The position numbers and the translations under genes were made by a program. Below, piece by piece: positions 11,598 to 22,009 of a stretch of DNA of 64,000 nt; position 1 is the first letter of the stretch, and each line of letters starts with the position of its first letter. The DNA lies in contig QANY01005060.1 in NCBI GenBank assembly GCA_003255025.1, positions 744,001 through 808,000 of the forward strand, in the 5' to 3' direction. Below the pieces are notes generated by a model. It searched no databases, had not been told where the DNA came from, and was given only the letters and a program-made list of their open reading frames with translations. Origin of the DNA: Datisca glomerata (Eukaryota; Streptophyta; Magnoliopsida; Cucurbitales; Datiscaceae).

Positions 11598-12784
11598 GTG
11601 TCAGACGAAATTCTCAGTCCCTTAGATTTCACAGACTTTGATGTTTGTGCTAATTGTATAAAGAGTAAACAAACCAATAAAAGGAGATTTGAAGGCAACA
11701 TGACTCAAGATGTCTTAGAACATATACATACAAATATTTATGGGTCATTCCCTTCGATTTCTTGGAATGGTCAACAATACTCGATAATGTTCATAGACAA
11801 TTTTTCTAGATATGACTACTTATATCTCATTCATAAAAAATCACAGTCGTTGGATGTGTTAAAAAATTTTAAGGCTGAAGTTGAGAAACAACTCAGCAAA
11901 ATGATTAAAAACGTCAAATCTGACCGTGGTCTTGAGTACTATGATAGATATGACAGTTTGTAACGTCCAGGACCATTCGCTAAATTCCTAGAGGAATGCA
12001 TATCGTCCCACAACACACTATGTCAGCTTTGCCCACTATGAATGGTATTGCTGAAAGATGAAACAGAACACTTAAGGACATAGTGAAGAGTACGATTAGT
12101 CATTCTACCTTACCAAAATTATTTTGAGGTGAAACACTTAAGACTGTAGCGTATATCCTTAACAAAATTCTAACTAAAGTGACTGCCAAAACCCCATATG
12201 AGCTTTGGACAAAAAAACCTAGTATAAAACATTTGCATGTTTGAGGATGTCCATGTGAGCTAAGGCTTTATAGGCCTAATGAAAAGAGACTAGACTTGAG
12301 AATGCTAAGTTACTATTTTATTGGATACTCTGAAAGATCCCTGGGGTACAATTTTTATGATCCCATGACAAAGTCGATTTTAGAGACGAGAAATGTCCGA
12401 TTCTTTGAGGATGTCGAGTTTACGGGGGGAGCTACGGTTAGAGATTTTTTCTTTCAAGAGGAATATGTTGATAATTCCACAAGTGCTATTAACATTGATC
12501 ATGACTACGTTCCTGACCTTGCACATGACATAACGTATGAAGACAATTTCAGAGAACCAAACTCTAGCACCTCAAGAACCAATTCCATTAAGGAGATCCA
12601 CTAAAGAAAGGAGATGTGTAGTGTCAGATAATTACTTTATATTTCTCCAAGAGCATGAGATAAACATGAGAATGATGAAAGACGACCCGATCAACTTCCG
12701 TCAAGCCATGGAAAGTTTTAATTCTCAGAAGTGGATCAATGCCATGAATGAGGGGATTAAGTCCATGAAGGACAATGACGTGTG
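11598..12784 (+). pseudogene. pol: Element B copia integrase remnant
   Basis: At 11,598-11,963 the frame shows the zinc-binding end ('CANCIKSKQTNKRR') and the catalytic core start ('HTNIYGSFPSISWNGQQYS', 'FIDNFSRYDYLYLI', 'VKSDRGLEYY'). After stops, 'YELWTKKPSIKHLHVWGCP'-like residues lie at 12,195-12,260. The C-terminal part follows at 12,296-12,604 ('YYFIGYSERSLGYNFYDP'). The 12,537-12,785 frame covers the linker to RT ('PINFRQAMESFNSQKWINAM'). The DNA is divergent and stop-rich, consistent with B being older than A. Confidence 0.8.
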
Positions 12785-13640
12785 AGATCTTGACTCATTA
12801 CCAGAAGGTGCCAAACCCATTAGTTACAATTGATTTTTTAAGACCAAGATGGATTCAAAAGGTAATAAGGAAAGATACATGGCCCGTCTTTTGGTAAAGA
12901 GCTTACAGAAAGAAGGCGTAAATTATAAAGAGATTTTCTCTCCGGTTTCTTCGAAAGACTCTTTAGGATTATAATGACATTGATGGCACATTTCAATCTT
13001 GAGTTACATCAGATGGATGTGAAGACAACATTTTTCAATAGTAACATTGAATAAAAAATTCATATGGTGTAGCCAGAACATTTTATATCTGGAGACCCAA
13101 AGAATATGATTTGCAAGCTTAAAAAATCCATCTATGGACTCAAACAAGCATATACATCATGGTATTTCAAGTTTCATCAATAATCGTTTGGTTTTTAGAT
13201 GAATTTGGTCGATGATTGTCTATACCATAAGTACTTTGGGAGCAAGCATATTTTTTCGGTTTTATATGTCGATGACATCTTGCTTGCTAATAACAATATA
13301 GGCTTATTGCACGACACTAAGAGATTTCTAGGTAAGAATTTTGAGATGAAGAATCTTAATGACACCTCTTTTGTATTAAGTATCCATATACACTAAGATC
13401 ATTCTCGAGGTATTCTTAGATTATCTCAAAAGAGCTAAATTGAAAAGGTTCTCAAAAGATATAACATGCAAGATTATAAACCAGGTGATACCCCTCTAGC
13501 TAAAAGAGACAAGTTTAGTCTCAATCAGTGCCCTGAGAATGATTTTGAGGAAAAAGAAATGCAGAAGATTCCCTATGCCTCTATAGTAGGGAGTTTAATA
13601 TATGTTCAGGTCTGTACACGTTCGAATATTGCATACGTAG
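12785..13640 (+). pseudogene. pol: Element B copia reverse transcriptase remnant
   Basis: Fragments in several frames give 'LELHQMDVKTTFFN' (13,000-13,035), 'YGLKQAYTSW' (13,130-13,160) and 'FSVLYVDDILLANNNIG' (13,255-13,305) with an intact YVDD motif. 'IPYASIVGSLIYVQVCTRS' follows at 13,565-13,625. Stops and frameshifts separate them. The YVDD box holds the two metal-binding Asp residues of the polymerase. Confidence 0.8.
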
Positions 13641-14200
13641 CTGGGGATGTTGGGTAGATATTTAAGCCATCCAGGCATAGACCATTTGAAAGTAGCTAAA
13701 CGAGTCTTGCGGTACTTACATAGAACAAAAGACTACATACTCATGTATCAGAGGTTGGATCAGATTGAGATTGTTGGGTATACTGAGTCTGATTTTACTG
13801 GATGTCAGGATAGTATGAAATCTACATAAGGCTATATTTTTTTGCTAGGTGGACGTGTTGTCTCTTAGAAGAGTGCTAAACAATCACTTAGAGCCTCTTC
13901 CACCATGGCAACAGAGTTCATAGCATGTTATAAGGCATCCAATCACGGAATATGACTACATAATTTTGTCAGAGAGTTACAGACAGAGAACAGTATTAAG
14001 AGATGACTTAAGTTATTATGTGATAATAAGTCAACAATTCTGTATTCCAATAACAATAGGAGCTCGACAGAGTTGAAGTATATAGACATCAAGTTCCTGG
14101 TTGTTAAGGAAAAAGTTCAGAGTGGACAATTGTCTATAGAGCATGTCGGAACAAACTCCATGATTGTGGATTCGCTTACTAAGGGATTGTCACCCAAATA
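13641..14200 (+). pseudogene. pol: Element B copia RNase H remnant
   Basis: The frame 13,647-13,829 reads 'MLGRYLSHPGIDHLKVAKR' and 'GYTESDFTGCQDS'. Beyond a stop, 'GYIFLLGGRVVS' and 'LLCDNKSTILYSNN'-like residues follow at 13,830-14,050. The domain ends with 'SGQLSIEHVGTNSMIVDSLT' at 14,120-14,180. It is complete in extent but carries multiple stops. Confidence 0.8.
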
Positions 14201-14683
14201 GTTTCATGAGCACACTACTCATATAAGTGTCATATCGGTTGATGATATTTGGTTTTAGTGAGAGTTTGTATTTTTAGATGCTCTTGTGATATCGACATAC
14301 TTTCAATTATTCTAGTTTATGGATATTTTGAGGTAATTTCTGCAGAAATAAAATTTTAGTTTATTCACACTATGATTCTGGTGTGGTTTGATTTCACTAA
14401 GGTCTACAGTGGACTAGTTAAAATAGGCATGTTAAGATCACATTACATGAATTTTTCATGCTACATAGCCACATCATAATTCATATCATTTAGTTGTATT
14501 GACATACATGACCATTGATGGGTTGAGTTACGATTGATGTAACGAACACTGCTTTGATCCTATGTTTATATGATTGATGGGCCATATTGGTTATAAATAC
14601 ATTTCGGTAATGACAACAAAGTTGAGCTTATTCGATTATTTTGCAAAGCGTAATTATATGGTTACAAACATAGCTCAAGTGTG
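14201..14683 (+). other. Element B 3' untranslated region with polypurine tract
   Basis: No gene is seen. Near 14,669-14,683 the sequence caagtgtgagattat resembles the copia polypurine tract that primes plus-strand synthesis next to the 3' LTR. Confidence 0.45.
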
Positions 14684-15140
14684 AGATTATTAGATCCTTA
14701 ATCTAACATTGGGCTTATACGTGAATAATTATATGTTGCAGACTGTCAAATAAGATTAAGTCCAATTGAAAGTGATATGCTAAGATTTAGGTTATCTAAG
14801 TTTTAATGTATCTGATAGGGTGTGAGGTTTTGATATGTAGAGACTTTGGAGTAATATCTATTTTATGATGAGCTAAAATTCAAATACCAAAAAGTAACAG
14901 AGATGTTATCTATAAGTGGTTATGATGCTCACACCACATGATTTAAGGAAAACCATTTTATTCTCTTTAATATCCCATCGTTAGAGGGAAAACAGAGAGA
15001 CTTGATAAAAAAGAGACTCTCTCTTAGAGAATTGTGTATATCTGAAATGTCAATTGCTCGACTCTATAAAGCGATCTATCATCATGGATTCAGGTACACT
15101 TCCGCTTAATTCATTATTTGATTCTTGGCGTTTGAACATG
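14684..15140 (+). repeat. Element B candidate 3' LTR
   Basis: The stretch begins right after the polypurine-like tract with tagatccttaatctaacatt. It ends near the repeated DNA at 15,169. I could not find a matching 5' LTR in the window, so the right boundary is a guess. Position and the preceding polypurine tract are the only support. Confidence 0.4.
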
Positions 15141-15168
15141 AGTTTGAGATTTCTAAGATACAATTTAT

Positions 15169-15330
15169 ACTGATTAATGATTTTTGTCTAACATGTTCTA
15201 CTACTTGATCACTACTACATAAATCTTACATGAGATTAGGGATGTAAACACTGATTAATGATTTTTGTCTAACATGTTCAACTACTTGATCACTACCACA
15301 TAAATCTTACATGGGATTAGGGGTGTAAGA
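15169..15330. repeat. 81-bp tandem duplication
   Basis: Two copies (15,169-15,249 and 15,250-15,330) start 'actgattaatgatttttgtc' and end near 'ttagggatgtaa' or 'ttaggggtgtaa'. They differ at about five positions. No coding content is seen. Confidence 0.85.
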
Positions 15331-15743
15331 AAAGACGACTAGACCGATTAACCTGAACGAACCAGACCGGGCAGACTAGGTCGGTGCAATAATTTTAAGT
15401 GGTTTGGTTCAGTTTCTATTCTGTTGAAAATTTTGGTTCGGTTTCATTTTTGGTTTTCGCTCTCAAACCGAATGAAACCAAACAAACTGAACCCTCTTAT
15501 AAAAATCTCAAAATCTCATAACCCTACCCCTAATTTTCATTCACGTGTCTCTCTCTTTCTCCTCCTTCATCGTAGTCATGGATCACGGTAAACATCAAGA
15601 AGATTCATCATCATCTTAGCAGATCTGTTATTGTGAAGCTCCACCTTCGCTGTAGTAGCTCCTCGCGGTGCGTTGTCATTGTTTCTCCATTGTCATTATA
15701 GAGGCTCTGCGGCTCTGCCTCTAGACGTCTTGGTGGGCTCAAA
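15331..15743. other. Non-coding stretch with 'accgaacc'-type repeats
   Basis: Near 15,335-15,500 short motifs of the type 'gaccgattaacctgaacgaa' recur on both strands (ggtttggttcagtttc, aaccgaatgaaacc). A start 'taggggtgtaa' at 15,318 resembles hAT-type transposon ends, but I could not pair it with a second end. A CT-rich stretch follows at 15,545-15,570. No gene is recognised. Confidence 0.35.
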
Positions 15744-15865
15744 TCTGCTGCGACTCTGCGTCTTCAGCCACCTATTCCTCTTGGTTTCTTCTCCCTCACC
15801 AAGATCTACTGCGACTCTGCGTCTTCAGCCACCTATTCCTCTTGGTTTCTTCTCCCTCACCAAGA
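15744..15865. repeat. 61-bp tandem duplication
   Basis: Units 15,744-15,804 and 15,805-15,865 are nearly identical (tctgctgcgactctgcgtct and tctactgcgactctgcgtct at their starts). A 68-codon open frame at 15,673-15,879 spans both units but shows no recognisable domain, so I do not call it a gene. Confidence 0.9.
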
Positions 15866-16900
15866 TCTGCTTATATTAGGTTGTATATATCTCTCTCTAG
15901 AAACTACTACATGCTACAGCTAAGCTAATGCCATTTATTTTATTTCTTTTCTATTTTTGTTTAATTTCTTTAGGGTTTATTGGAGGTGGATCTATCATTT
16001 TTGTTGAGAAATTGTGTATTCTAATTTCTTTGCTTAAAGTTTGAATATTTGAATATGAGGTTTTGTTCTTTGTTTTTCACTTTGAGATGTGGTTTCCCAT
16101 TTTAAGTTTATAGGCTCATTGCTTTGTTTTCATCGCATTTTCTAATTCATTTTACCGTTTCCTTTGTTTTAAGAAATGGAAGATGAAAAGAATTATTTGT
16201 TTTTCTCAAAGTTTTGAACAAGCATCAAAATCGCACCAAACCAAATTATTACATTGACTTTTAGAGACGACGTAAAATAAATGGCATTAGCTTATAAAAT
16301 TAAATTGACTTTTAGAAATTAAGTAATTATTACATCTGGCCAGTAAAGTCTCTTATTGTCTGCTTTACTTTTATCTCTAAGCAATTAAGACTGTATAACT
16401 AAGCAATTAAGTAATTATTACATCTGGATGCTTCCAAGGATGGAGCTCGCACCCATTCTTGAACTTTGTCTCTCATATATAAGGAAATTCTACAGTACAG
16501 CTTCTATAGAGTACAAAGATTATTTTTATGTACATGTAAAAGTAAATTTTATATATATATATATATACACACACAAATTTTACATATATAATTACAAAGA
16601 ATAGCTCATATACCATGCAGCGGCTCTGTACACTAGATGTAATAATTAATTTAATTTGGGATAAATTACATCAACATCCTCTTATATTTTGCCTTAATAT
16701 ACATAAATACTTCTTCCGGTTCTAAAATCTATGCAAACATTATATCGAGTTTCAATAATCGATGCGAGCATAAGTTCACGTACAAATTTTCCTTTGAAAT
16801 GTATTCACTTGAATCACGTGTGTTTGTTGATTAATAGTATCTTGTGTATATCACTCTATAATTTGTTTAAAATATTTTTTTATTATTTGAATCAAACATA
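15866..16900. other. A+T-rich DNA without a recognisable gene
   Basis: No coding similarity is seen. A short (TA)n run lies at 16,551-16,566. 'aagcaattaagtaattattacatctgg' recurs in part at 16,320-16,340 and 16,398-16,428. Confidence 0.5.
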
Positions 16901-17731
16901 ATTGGCCTAACAAGCTTTGCATCAGGTAGATCTTCCACAATTAAGTACTCCTTAATATATTATATCCTTATTCGATCCCACATTGATAAATGAACTATTA
17001 TATAAAAAATCTTGTATAGGCCCGTACCTGAAGTGTCTATGGGAAAGGGAAGCCCATTATGTGTCAGTTGAAATTCACGAAGGAGTATATAGGAATTATA
17101 CTAGGGGAAGATTTATCACCTATGAATCCCCTATCTTACATTGATGGTTTATTAATCAAGTGTTATCAATTCATGTTGTCCAACTCCATCTCAAGTGGAT
17201 ATATTTGAAATTGGCCAAACAAGCTTTACATCAGGTAGATCTTCCACAATTAAGTACTCTTTAATATATTATATCCTTATTCGATCCCACATTGATAAAT
17301 GAACTATTATATAAAAAATCTTGTACAGGCCCGTACCTGAAGTGTCTATGGGAAAGGGAAGCCCATTATGTGTCAGTTGAAATTCATGAAGGAGTATATA
17401 GGAATTATACTAGGGGAAGATTTATCACCTATGAATCCCCTATCTTACATTGATGGTTTATTAATCAAGTGTTATCAATTCATGTTGTCCAACTCCATCT
17501 CAAGTGGATATATTTGAAATTGGCCAAACAAGCTTTGCATCAGGTAGATCTTCCACAATTAAGTACTCCTTAATTTATTATATCCTTATTCGATCCCACA
17601 TTGATAAATGAACTATTATATAAAAAATCTTGTACAGGCCCGTACCTGAAGTGTCTATGGGAAAGGGAAGCCCATTATGTGTTAGTTGAAATTCACGAAG
17701 GAGTATGTAGGAATTATACTAGGGGAAGATT
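16901..17731. repeat. 309-bp tandem triplication carrying an integrase piece
   Basis: Copies begin with 'attggcc' at 16,901, 17,210 and 17,519, so the period is 309 bp and the identity is very high. Each unit contains 'cccgtacctgaagtgtctat' and following bases, which encode the N-terminal zinc-binding region of a gypsy integrase. In copies 1 and 2 this region is cut after 'ggggaagattt' and fused to unrelated DNA (atcacctatgaatcccctat). In copy 3 it continues for about 45 bp more. The related gene of the Tat element lies at 45,430-45,590. Confidence 0.9.
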
Positions 17732-17775
17732 TTTGGCCCACAAAATGTTGAACGAGGGTTACTATTGGCAAAATG
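17601..17775 (+). pseudogene. Gypsy integrase N-terminal fragment
   Basis: The open frame reads 'GPYLKCLWEREAHYVLVEIH' and then 'FLAHKMLNEGYYW'. It matches the H2C2 zinc-binding region of Ty3/gypsy integrases and most closely the copy at 45,440-45,570. It runs directly into the GA tract at 17,776. This is the longest of the three captured copies; no other integrase domain follows. Confidence 0.7.
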
Positions 17776-18030
17776 CAAGTGAGCGAGAGAGAGAGGGAGG
17801 GAGAGAAAGAGAGATAGAGACGGGGAGAGAGAGAGGGAGAGAGAGATAGAGAGGGAGAGAAAGAGGGAGGAAGAGAGAGTGAGTGAGAGAGAGGGAGTGA
17901 GTGAGAGAGAGTGAAAGAGGAAGAGAGAGACACGAAGAAGGAGGGGGAGAGGGAGAAAGATAGAGAGACATGGAGAGGGAGATGGGGGAGAGAGAGAGCA
18001 AGAGAGAGAGAGAGAGAGACAGAGAGATAG
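17776..18030. repeat. Long GA-rich purine tract
   Basis: About 255 bp consist almost only of A and G on the plus strand, mostly GA dinucleotides mixed with gaggga and gaaaga. All frames across it encode meaningless Ser/Leu or Glu/Arg repeats, which I do not count as genes. The tract joins the integrase fragment on its left and a 'tacacgatg' array on its right. Confidence 0.9.
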
Positions 18031-18046
18031 AGTGAAAATGTTCATA

Positions 18047-18192
18047 CATCATGTAGTCTTTGTTTCTGTTTGTTGATGGTCTACACGATGGTTACACGCA
18101 CATCGTGTAGTCATCACCTATTTTGCTAAAGTTCTGTTTGTTGAGGGTTACACGATGACTACACTAACCTTGTGTATTCACCGTGTAGTCAT
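18047..18192. repeat. 'tacacgatg' array, first locus
   Basis: Imperfect copies of tacacgatg and its complement catcgtgta occur at about 18,080-18,110, 18,148-18,165 and 18,180-18,190. They are spaced by 'gttctgtttgttga'-type sequence. The same words fill the arrays at 24,288-24,383 and 24,683-24,914, inside an inverted-repeat element. Confidence 0.7.
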
Positions 18193-19150
18193 AATATGTC
18201 TCTTTTTTTATTATCTTCAAGTAATGAGATATAAATTGGAGAAATATAACTTTAGCCTCTCAGATTAGACTAAACTCTGTATAATTATTACAAATAAAGG
18301 GCATGTACATGCAACTAAAGCATAGAAGTTGGTATAATAATTTAGCGAGGTTATGTGAAATCTAGAATGATCATAATATTGAACTGATAAGAATATTTAA
18401 ATTGGTTGCAATTGAATGGATAATAAAATATTATTCATATATTTGATTTTGCATGGTAGTTTATAGAGTGATTGATGAAAATTTAAGCTTATTATGTTTA
18501 GTATAAATATAATTTCATAATAAAAATGTGAAAATAAGTTTAGACATAATTCAATTGTCACATCAGAATTGTTTTGTTTAGTAATTTTTGTTTCCTTTTC
18601 TTTGAGACAATCAAATTATTTTCTCAAAGTGTAAATTAAAATTAACAAATTACAATTCTGATCAATTTTAAAAATTAGTCGAAATAAATATGGGCAATTC
18701 AATTGTCAAGATTACCAAATGACAACTTGGATTACTTCATATGAAATCGCCTATGTATGTACGTTGAAGTCAAATTGAAGCACGTGTCCTCATTTGCATG
18801 GGTGCACAAACCTCTTAAGCTACTATCATTCAATGGTAAAAATTTCATTTGAAACAAAGGTAGGACACGTGGAATCACTGAGATTTTGAGCTCGGCTCAA
18901 CTAGCGCATAGGGGAGAGATTTCTTATCTCGTTATTCTCAGCTTGTTAGAGGTACAATAGCTTAACTCTACTATACTCTTTTCTCAAGAAAAAAAAATCG
19001 AGCTAATCTTTTAGCTTCAATTTCTCATTTTTGAAGTTGTCTTAAGACAACTTCAACAATTCCTTCTATTGAAACATTGAATGTAGATGGTGAAAATAAG
19101 GTTGTTTATAATCGATCAAATGATGAAGATACTGTGATTATTGAAGATAA
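18193..19150. other. A+T-rich DNA with two G-boxes and a palindrome
   Basis: No gene is recognised. Two CACGTG cores sit at about 18,782 (gcacgtgtcc) and 18,868 (gacacgtgga) in opposite orientation. A perfect 26-bp palindrome lies at 19,031-19,056 (each arm TTGAAGTTGTCTT). Whether the G-boxes act as a promoter for anything cannot be told. Confidence 0.4.
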
Positions 19151-19345
19151 TACATGTAATTGTGTTTATATTAAGTACGTTGCTATTATGTATATGTTTG
19201 TTTAACTTGTATATTTTGTTCTTTTATTCAGGAATAACTAATTCATAATGTAACTGTGTTTATATAGTAAGCATGTTGTTGTTGCGTTTATGTTTGTTTA
19301 ACTTTATGTTCTTTTATTCAGGGTTAAATAATTCATAATACAATA
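19151..19345. repeat. Tandem duplication of about 100 bp with 'tttattcagg'
   Basis: Two diverged copies (about 19,151-19,245 and 19,246-19,345) share 'tgtttgtttaact', 'gttcttttattcagg' and 'taattcataat'. The 'tttattcagg' end looks like a 3' splice site, but there is no coding context. Confidence 0.6.
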
Positions 19346-19729
19346 CATGAATGGATAACATAAGCAGTAATATCAAATCATTTAACACGTATGATATCTT
19401 TCAATCCTCATTTACTTTATTTTATAATTTGATAAACTCATCGGTTTAATTTTATCTTTGTTATTATGTAGGTTGAACAACTAAGAAGAATATTATTGGT
19501 GCAATTGGAACAACTCAAAAGAAAGAATTAGAGTTCATCATGTCCATGATTTTTGTAATGTCGGTATTTACTATTAAACATTACAATGTTGAGATTTTTG
19601 AATATACTCGCATCGTTTGCGAAGAGTTATATTATCTACTAAGATATTTATTGTCATTTTTTATTTCTTTACTGCACAATTTTATTAGTTGGCTGAATAA
19701 CTCAGCAATGAATTAAATTAGATATTACA
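19346..19729. other. A+T-rich DNA without a recognisable gene
   Basis: Short open stretches near 19,470-19,560 are too short to assign. Nothing else is seen. Confidence 0.5.
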
Positions 19730-20020
19730 TAATAGGACGCGGTTAAAAGACAAACTATCCTTGACAATTGCCTATTTACTACGGCAGTTATTAGATCCAC
19801 CATCATAGAAAAATATATATTCACGACGGTATGGACTATGATGAATTCATGATGGTGTGTAAAACCAACGCCGTATTGGTTGTCGTATTAGTTTCACGAT
19901 GGTGGCTTTAACAACTGTTGTGTATGACTTTCAAACTGTTGTCGTATTAGTTTCAAACTCGTGGTCTAAAATTGTGTATTGAGGACGGTTGGGTATACCA
20001 ATAGCCGTGCAAAATCATCA
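19730..20020. repeat. Possible CACTA-type subterminal repeats
   Basis: Words such as 'cacgacggt', 'gttgtcgtattagtttcac' and 'gaggacggttg' recur five or six times in both orientations. Such arrays are typical near the ends of plant CACTA transposons. No CACTA terminus or transposase is visible, so this is only a suggestion. Confidence 0.3.
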
Positions 20021-20199
20021 TTTTTTTTTGGATTTTAGGAGATATTCCCGCATTGTATTCTCTCATACCAGTTTTTTTATTGTCTTATCATTTCCTTCAT
20101 AGTAAATGATTAGTTCTTTTCCTTGTCTCCATAATATAGTTGTCAAAACACTCAGCTACAATGCTCTTTATTGCATCACATCTTGCCCTTGAGTAAACT

Positions 20200-20880
20200 G
20201 TATTCTTTCTTTTTTAAAACTGGTAATAACATTAAGAAAACTAACCAGCACCACAAACAATAGTAACAAAAGCGGATGCTGACTCCCACCAACAAAAGGA
20301 CTCATAATAAGAAAGATCGAAATGAGCCAACAAATGGGCCGCTTCATTACAAGATCTAGGGACGTGAGTAAACTTAGCTTCATTCATGGCCGAAAGAAAG
20401 AGGATGACATTTCTCAATAATTGGGCCTAATTCTGAAAGAACTGTTAAAAAGAATTAACAACTTGTATAGACCCAAGCAATCTAATTCAACTACATTGAC
20501 AAGGAGACCCCTTTCTGAAATCAATGAAAGTCCTTGAAATAAGGTCATTGCTTCAACTAACAAAGAAGGAAAACAACCATCAATGTGCTTACAAAAAGCT
20601 CCCAAAACCCGGCCATCCCAATCTCGGATAATACCTCCAATCTCACACAGTTTCAAACTCGTGCACGTAACTCTGTCAATATTAAGTTTTAAGCACCCCA
20701 TCTCCGGTTTAGTCCATGAAGAAGGATTAGATCGCTTAGGAACCATGAGATTGTTCACCTCATTTGTTATTTGAAATTCCGAGATGAATTTATCAATCCA
20801 AGCATTAATATTAAAAGTTGGATTAAAGTGCTTCACAAAAGAACCACCATTATCATGGAGGGAGAATCCAAATGATGAAA
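20200..20880 (-). pseudogene. LINE-type RNase H-like (RVT_3) fragment
   Basis: The frame 20,414-20,836 reads 'PSSWTKPEMGCLKLNIDR' and 'CEIGGIIRDWDGRVLGAF', followed by 'SLLVEAMTLFQGLSL'. This is the D...E pattern of the plant RNase H-like domain found at the end of many LINE polyproteins. After a frameshift near 20,415, 'THVPRSCNEAAHLLAHF' continues at about 20,300-20,360, completing the domain. No reverse transcriptase lies upstream; the sequence runs into MULE coding DNA near 20,880. A domesticated single-domain gene is possible, but the frameshift argues against it. Confidence 0.75.
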
Positions 20881-20889
20881 AATCACCGA

Positions 20890-21518
20890 CATAAAAGCTG
20901 GAGTAAAATGCATGCTTAGACCAAGAAGCAATTGGTAAATATATTCATCCATGCATATGCAACCCCCTTCACTTCTGTAATCTGCATCATATAGTCATTA
21001 AAGTACCTCTTAATAGTGCCTTAGATACATTCCACATGAGGCCTCTCAACACATATCCTTTAAACCCTTTTCTGCAGTTGGCATAAAGATGCGTAATCCA
21101 AACTCAATGTCATGCACGTGACATCGACTTCTTCAATGTTTCCATTAACCCCTTTTGTTTATCTGACATGAATGCCCATCCCAATGCAGCACCAAAGTCT
21201 CCTTACACAACTCCAAAGAGCACTTTCAAGTCTCATTTTTTTACTCTACTATAAGATAGCTTATAGGAGATATATTATTTTTACCATTTATTATAACAAC
21301 TAGAAGTACACCTTGAAAACCCCTTTAGATGACAACATCCAGCTAAAATAGATTGTTTTTACATGAAATTATGCAACAATAACATATCTAAAAAACACTC
21401 ATATTCAAAAGCACATTCATACCCAGGACTCTCATTCTACTTCATAACTTCATTGTAATCCCAGATCTTAGCATATTGATTATATCGGGATCTGTCAACT
21501 AATGTCAAAGACTTTACC
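20890..21518 (-). pseudogene. Mutator-like (MULE) transposase fragment
   Basis: Reading down from 21,518, 'RYNQYAKIWDYNEVMK' matches the region before the MULE catalytic domain. 'GAALGWAFMSDKQKGLMETL' near 21,140-21,200 contains the conserved SD(K/R)xKGL motif. 'THLYANCRKGFKGYVLRGLM' and 'WSKHAF' follow down to 20,895. Several stops and frameshifts are present. MULE transposases cut and paste DNA elements with long TIRs and 9-bp duplications. The 3' LTR of copia element C abuts the upstream end at 21,519. Confidence 0.75.
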
Positions 21519-21968
21519 TGGTAGAGTTGAAATTAAATAAAGAGGGAAGAAAGTAAATATAGAGATGGATTTGCTCGAGAAGAAACTATTCATTAATTGT
21601 GAAATAGATACTTAGATTTCTATAAATATATAAGTTAATAACAGAAAGAATTGATAAAGAATTTGAGAAAAAAAGAAAAATATTCACCTAGACTCTCATT
21701 GGCTAGGTTAAGATTTTATTATTCTAATCATTGTAGAATGATTGGCAAAACTGCCATGGCCAATGGATGAAGGCCTCGTGGGTTTATGGTTAGAGCTTCT
21801 TAGATGCTGAGACAACCAATGAGAGTTGTCTGAGCTAGAGGATGACTGAGCAGGAGAGGTAGGTGAATGCATTGCATGAGAGCTTCGTCAGCTTCTATTT
21901 TTCTATGTGATCTGCATGAAAGTGACGAAGAAGAATCGATTTCAGCCAAGGGGTCTTCTTGGTCATCA
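21519..21968 (-). repeat. Element C 3' LTR
   Basis: In element orientation it starts TGATGACC at 21,968, directly after the purine-rich tract 'cttaagggggta', and ends CTCTACCA at 21,519. The TG...CA ends, the 450-bp length and the position just behind the RNase H gene fit a copia LTR. No second copy exists in the window, because the element is truncated on its 5' side. The outer end lies inside the MULE reading frame. Confidence 0.6.
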
Positions 21969-22009
21969 ATACCCCCTTAAGCAAGATGGGGAGTTAGCAA
22001 CATTGATCT

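Noticed and set aside
15318..15535. hAT-type MITE starting 'taggggtgtaa'
   Set aside because: Only one end is convincing. The other candidate end (ccctacccctaa) does not pair, and no 8-bp duplication is seen.
17682..18052. Three overlapping open frames of Ser/Leu-rich codons on the minus strand
   Set aside because: They are read-through of the GA tract. A dinucleotide repeat leaves several frames open without coding meaning.
19730..20020. A CACTA transposon
   Set aside because: No CACTA terminus and no transposase are visible; only repeated 'gacggt' words. Listed at low confidence as possible subterminal repeats.
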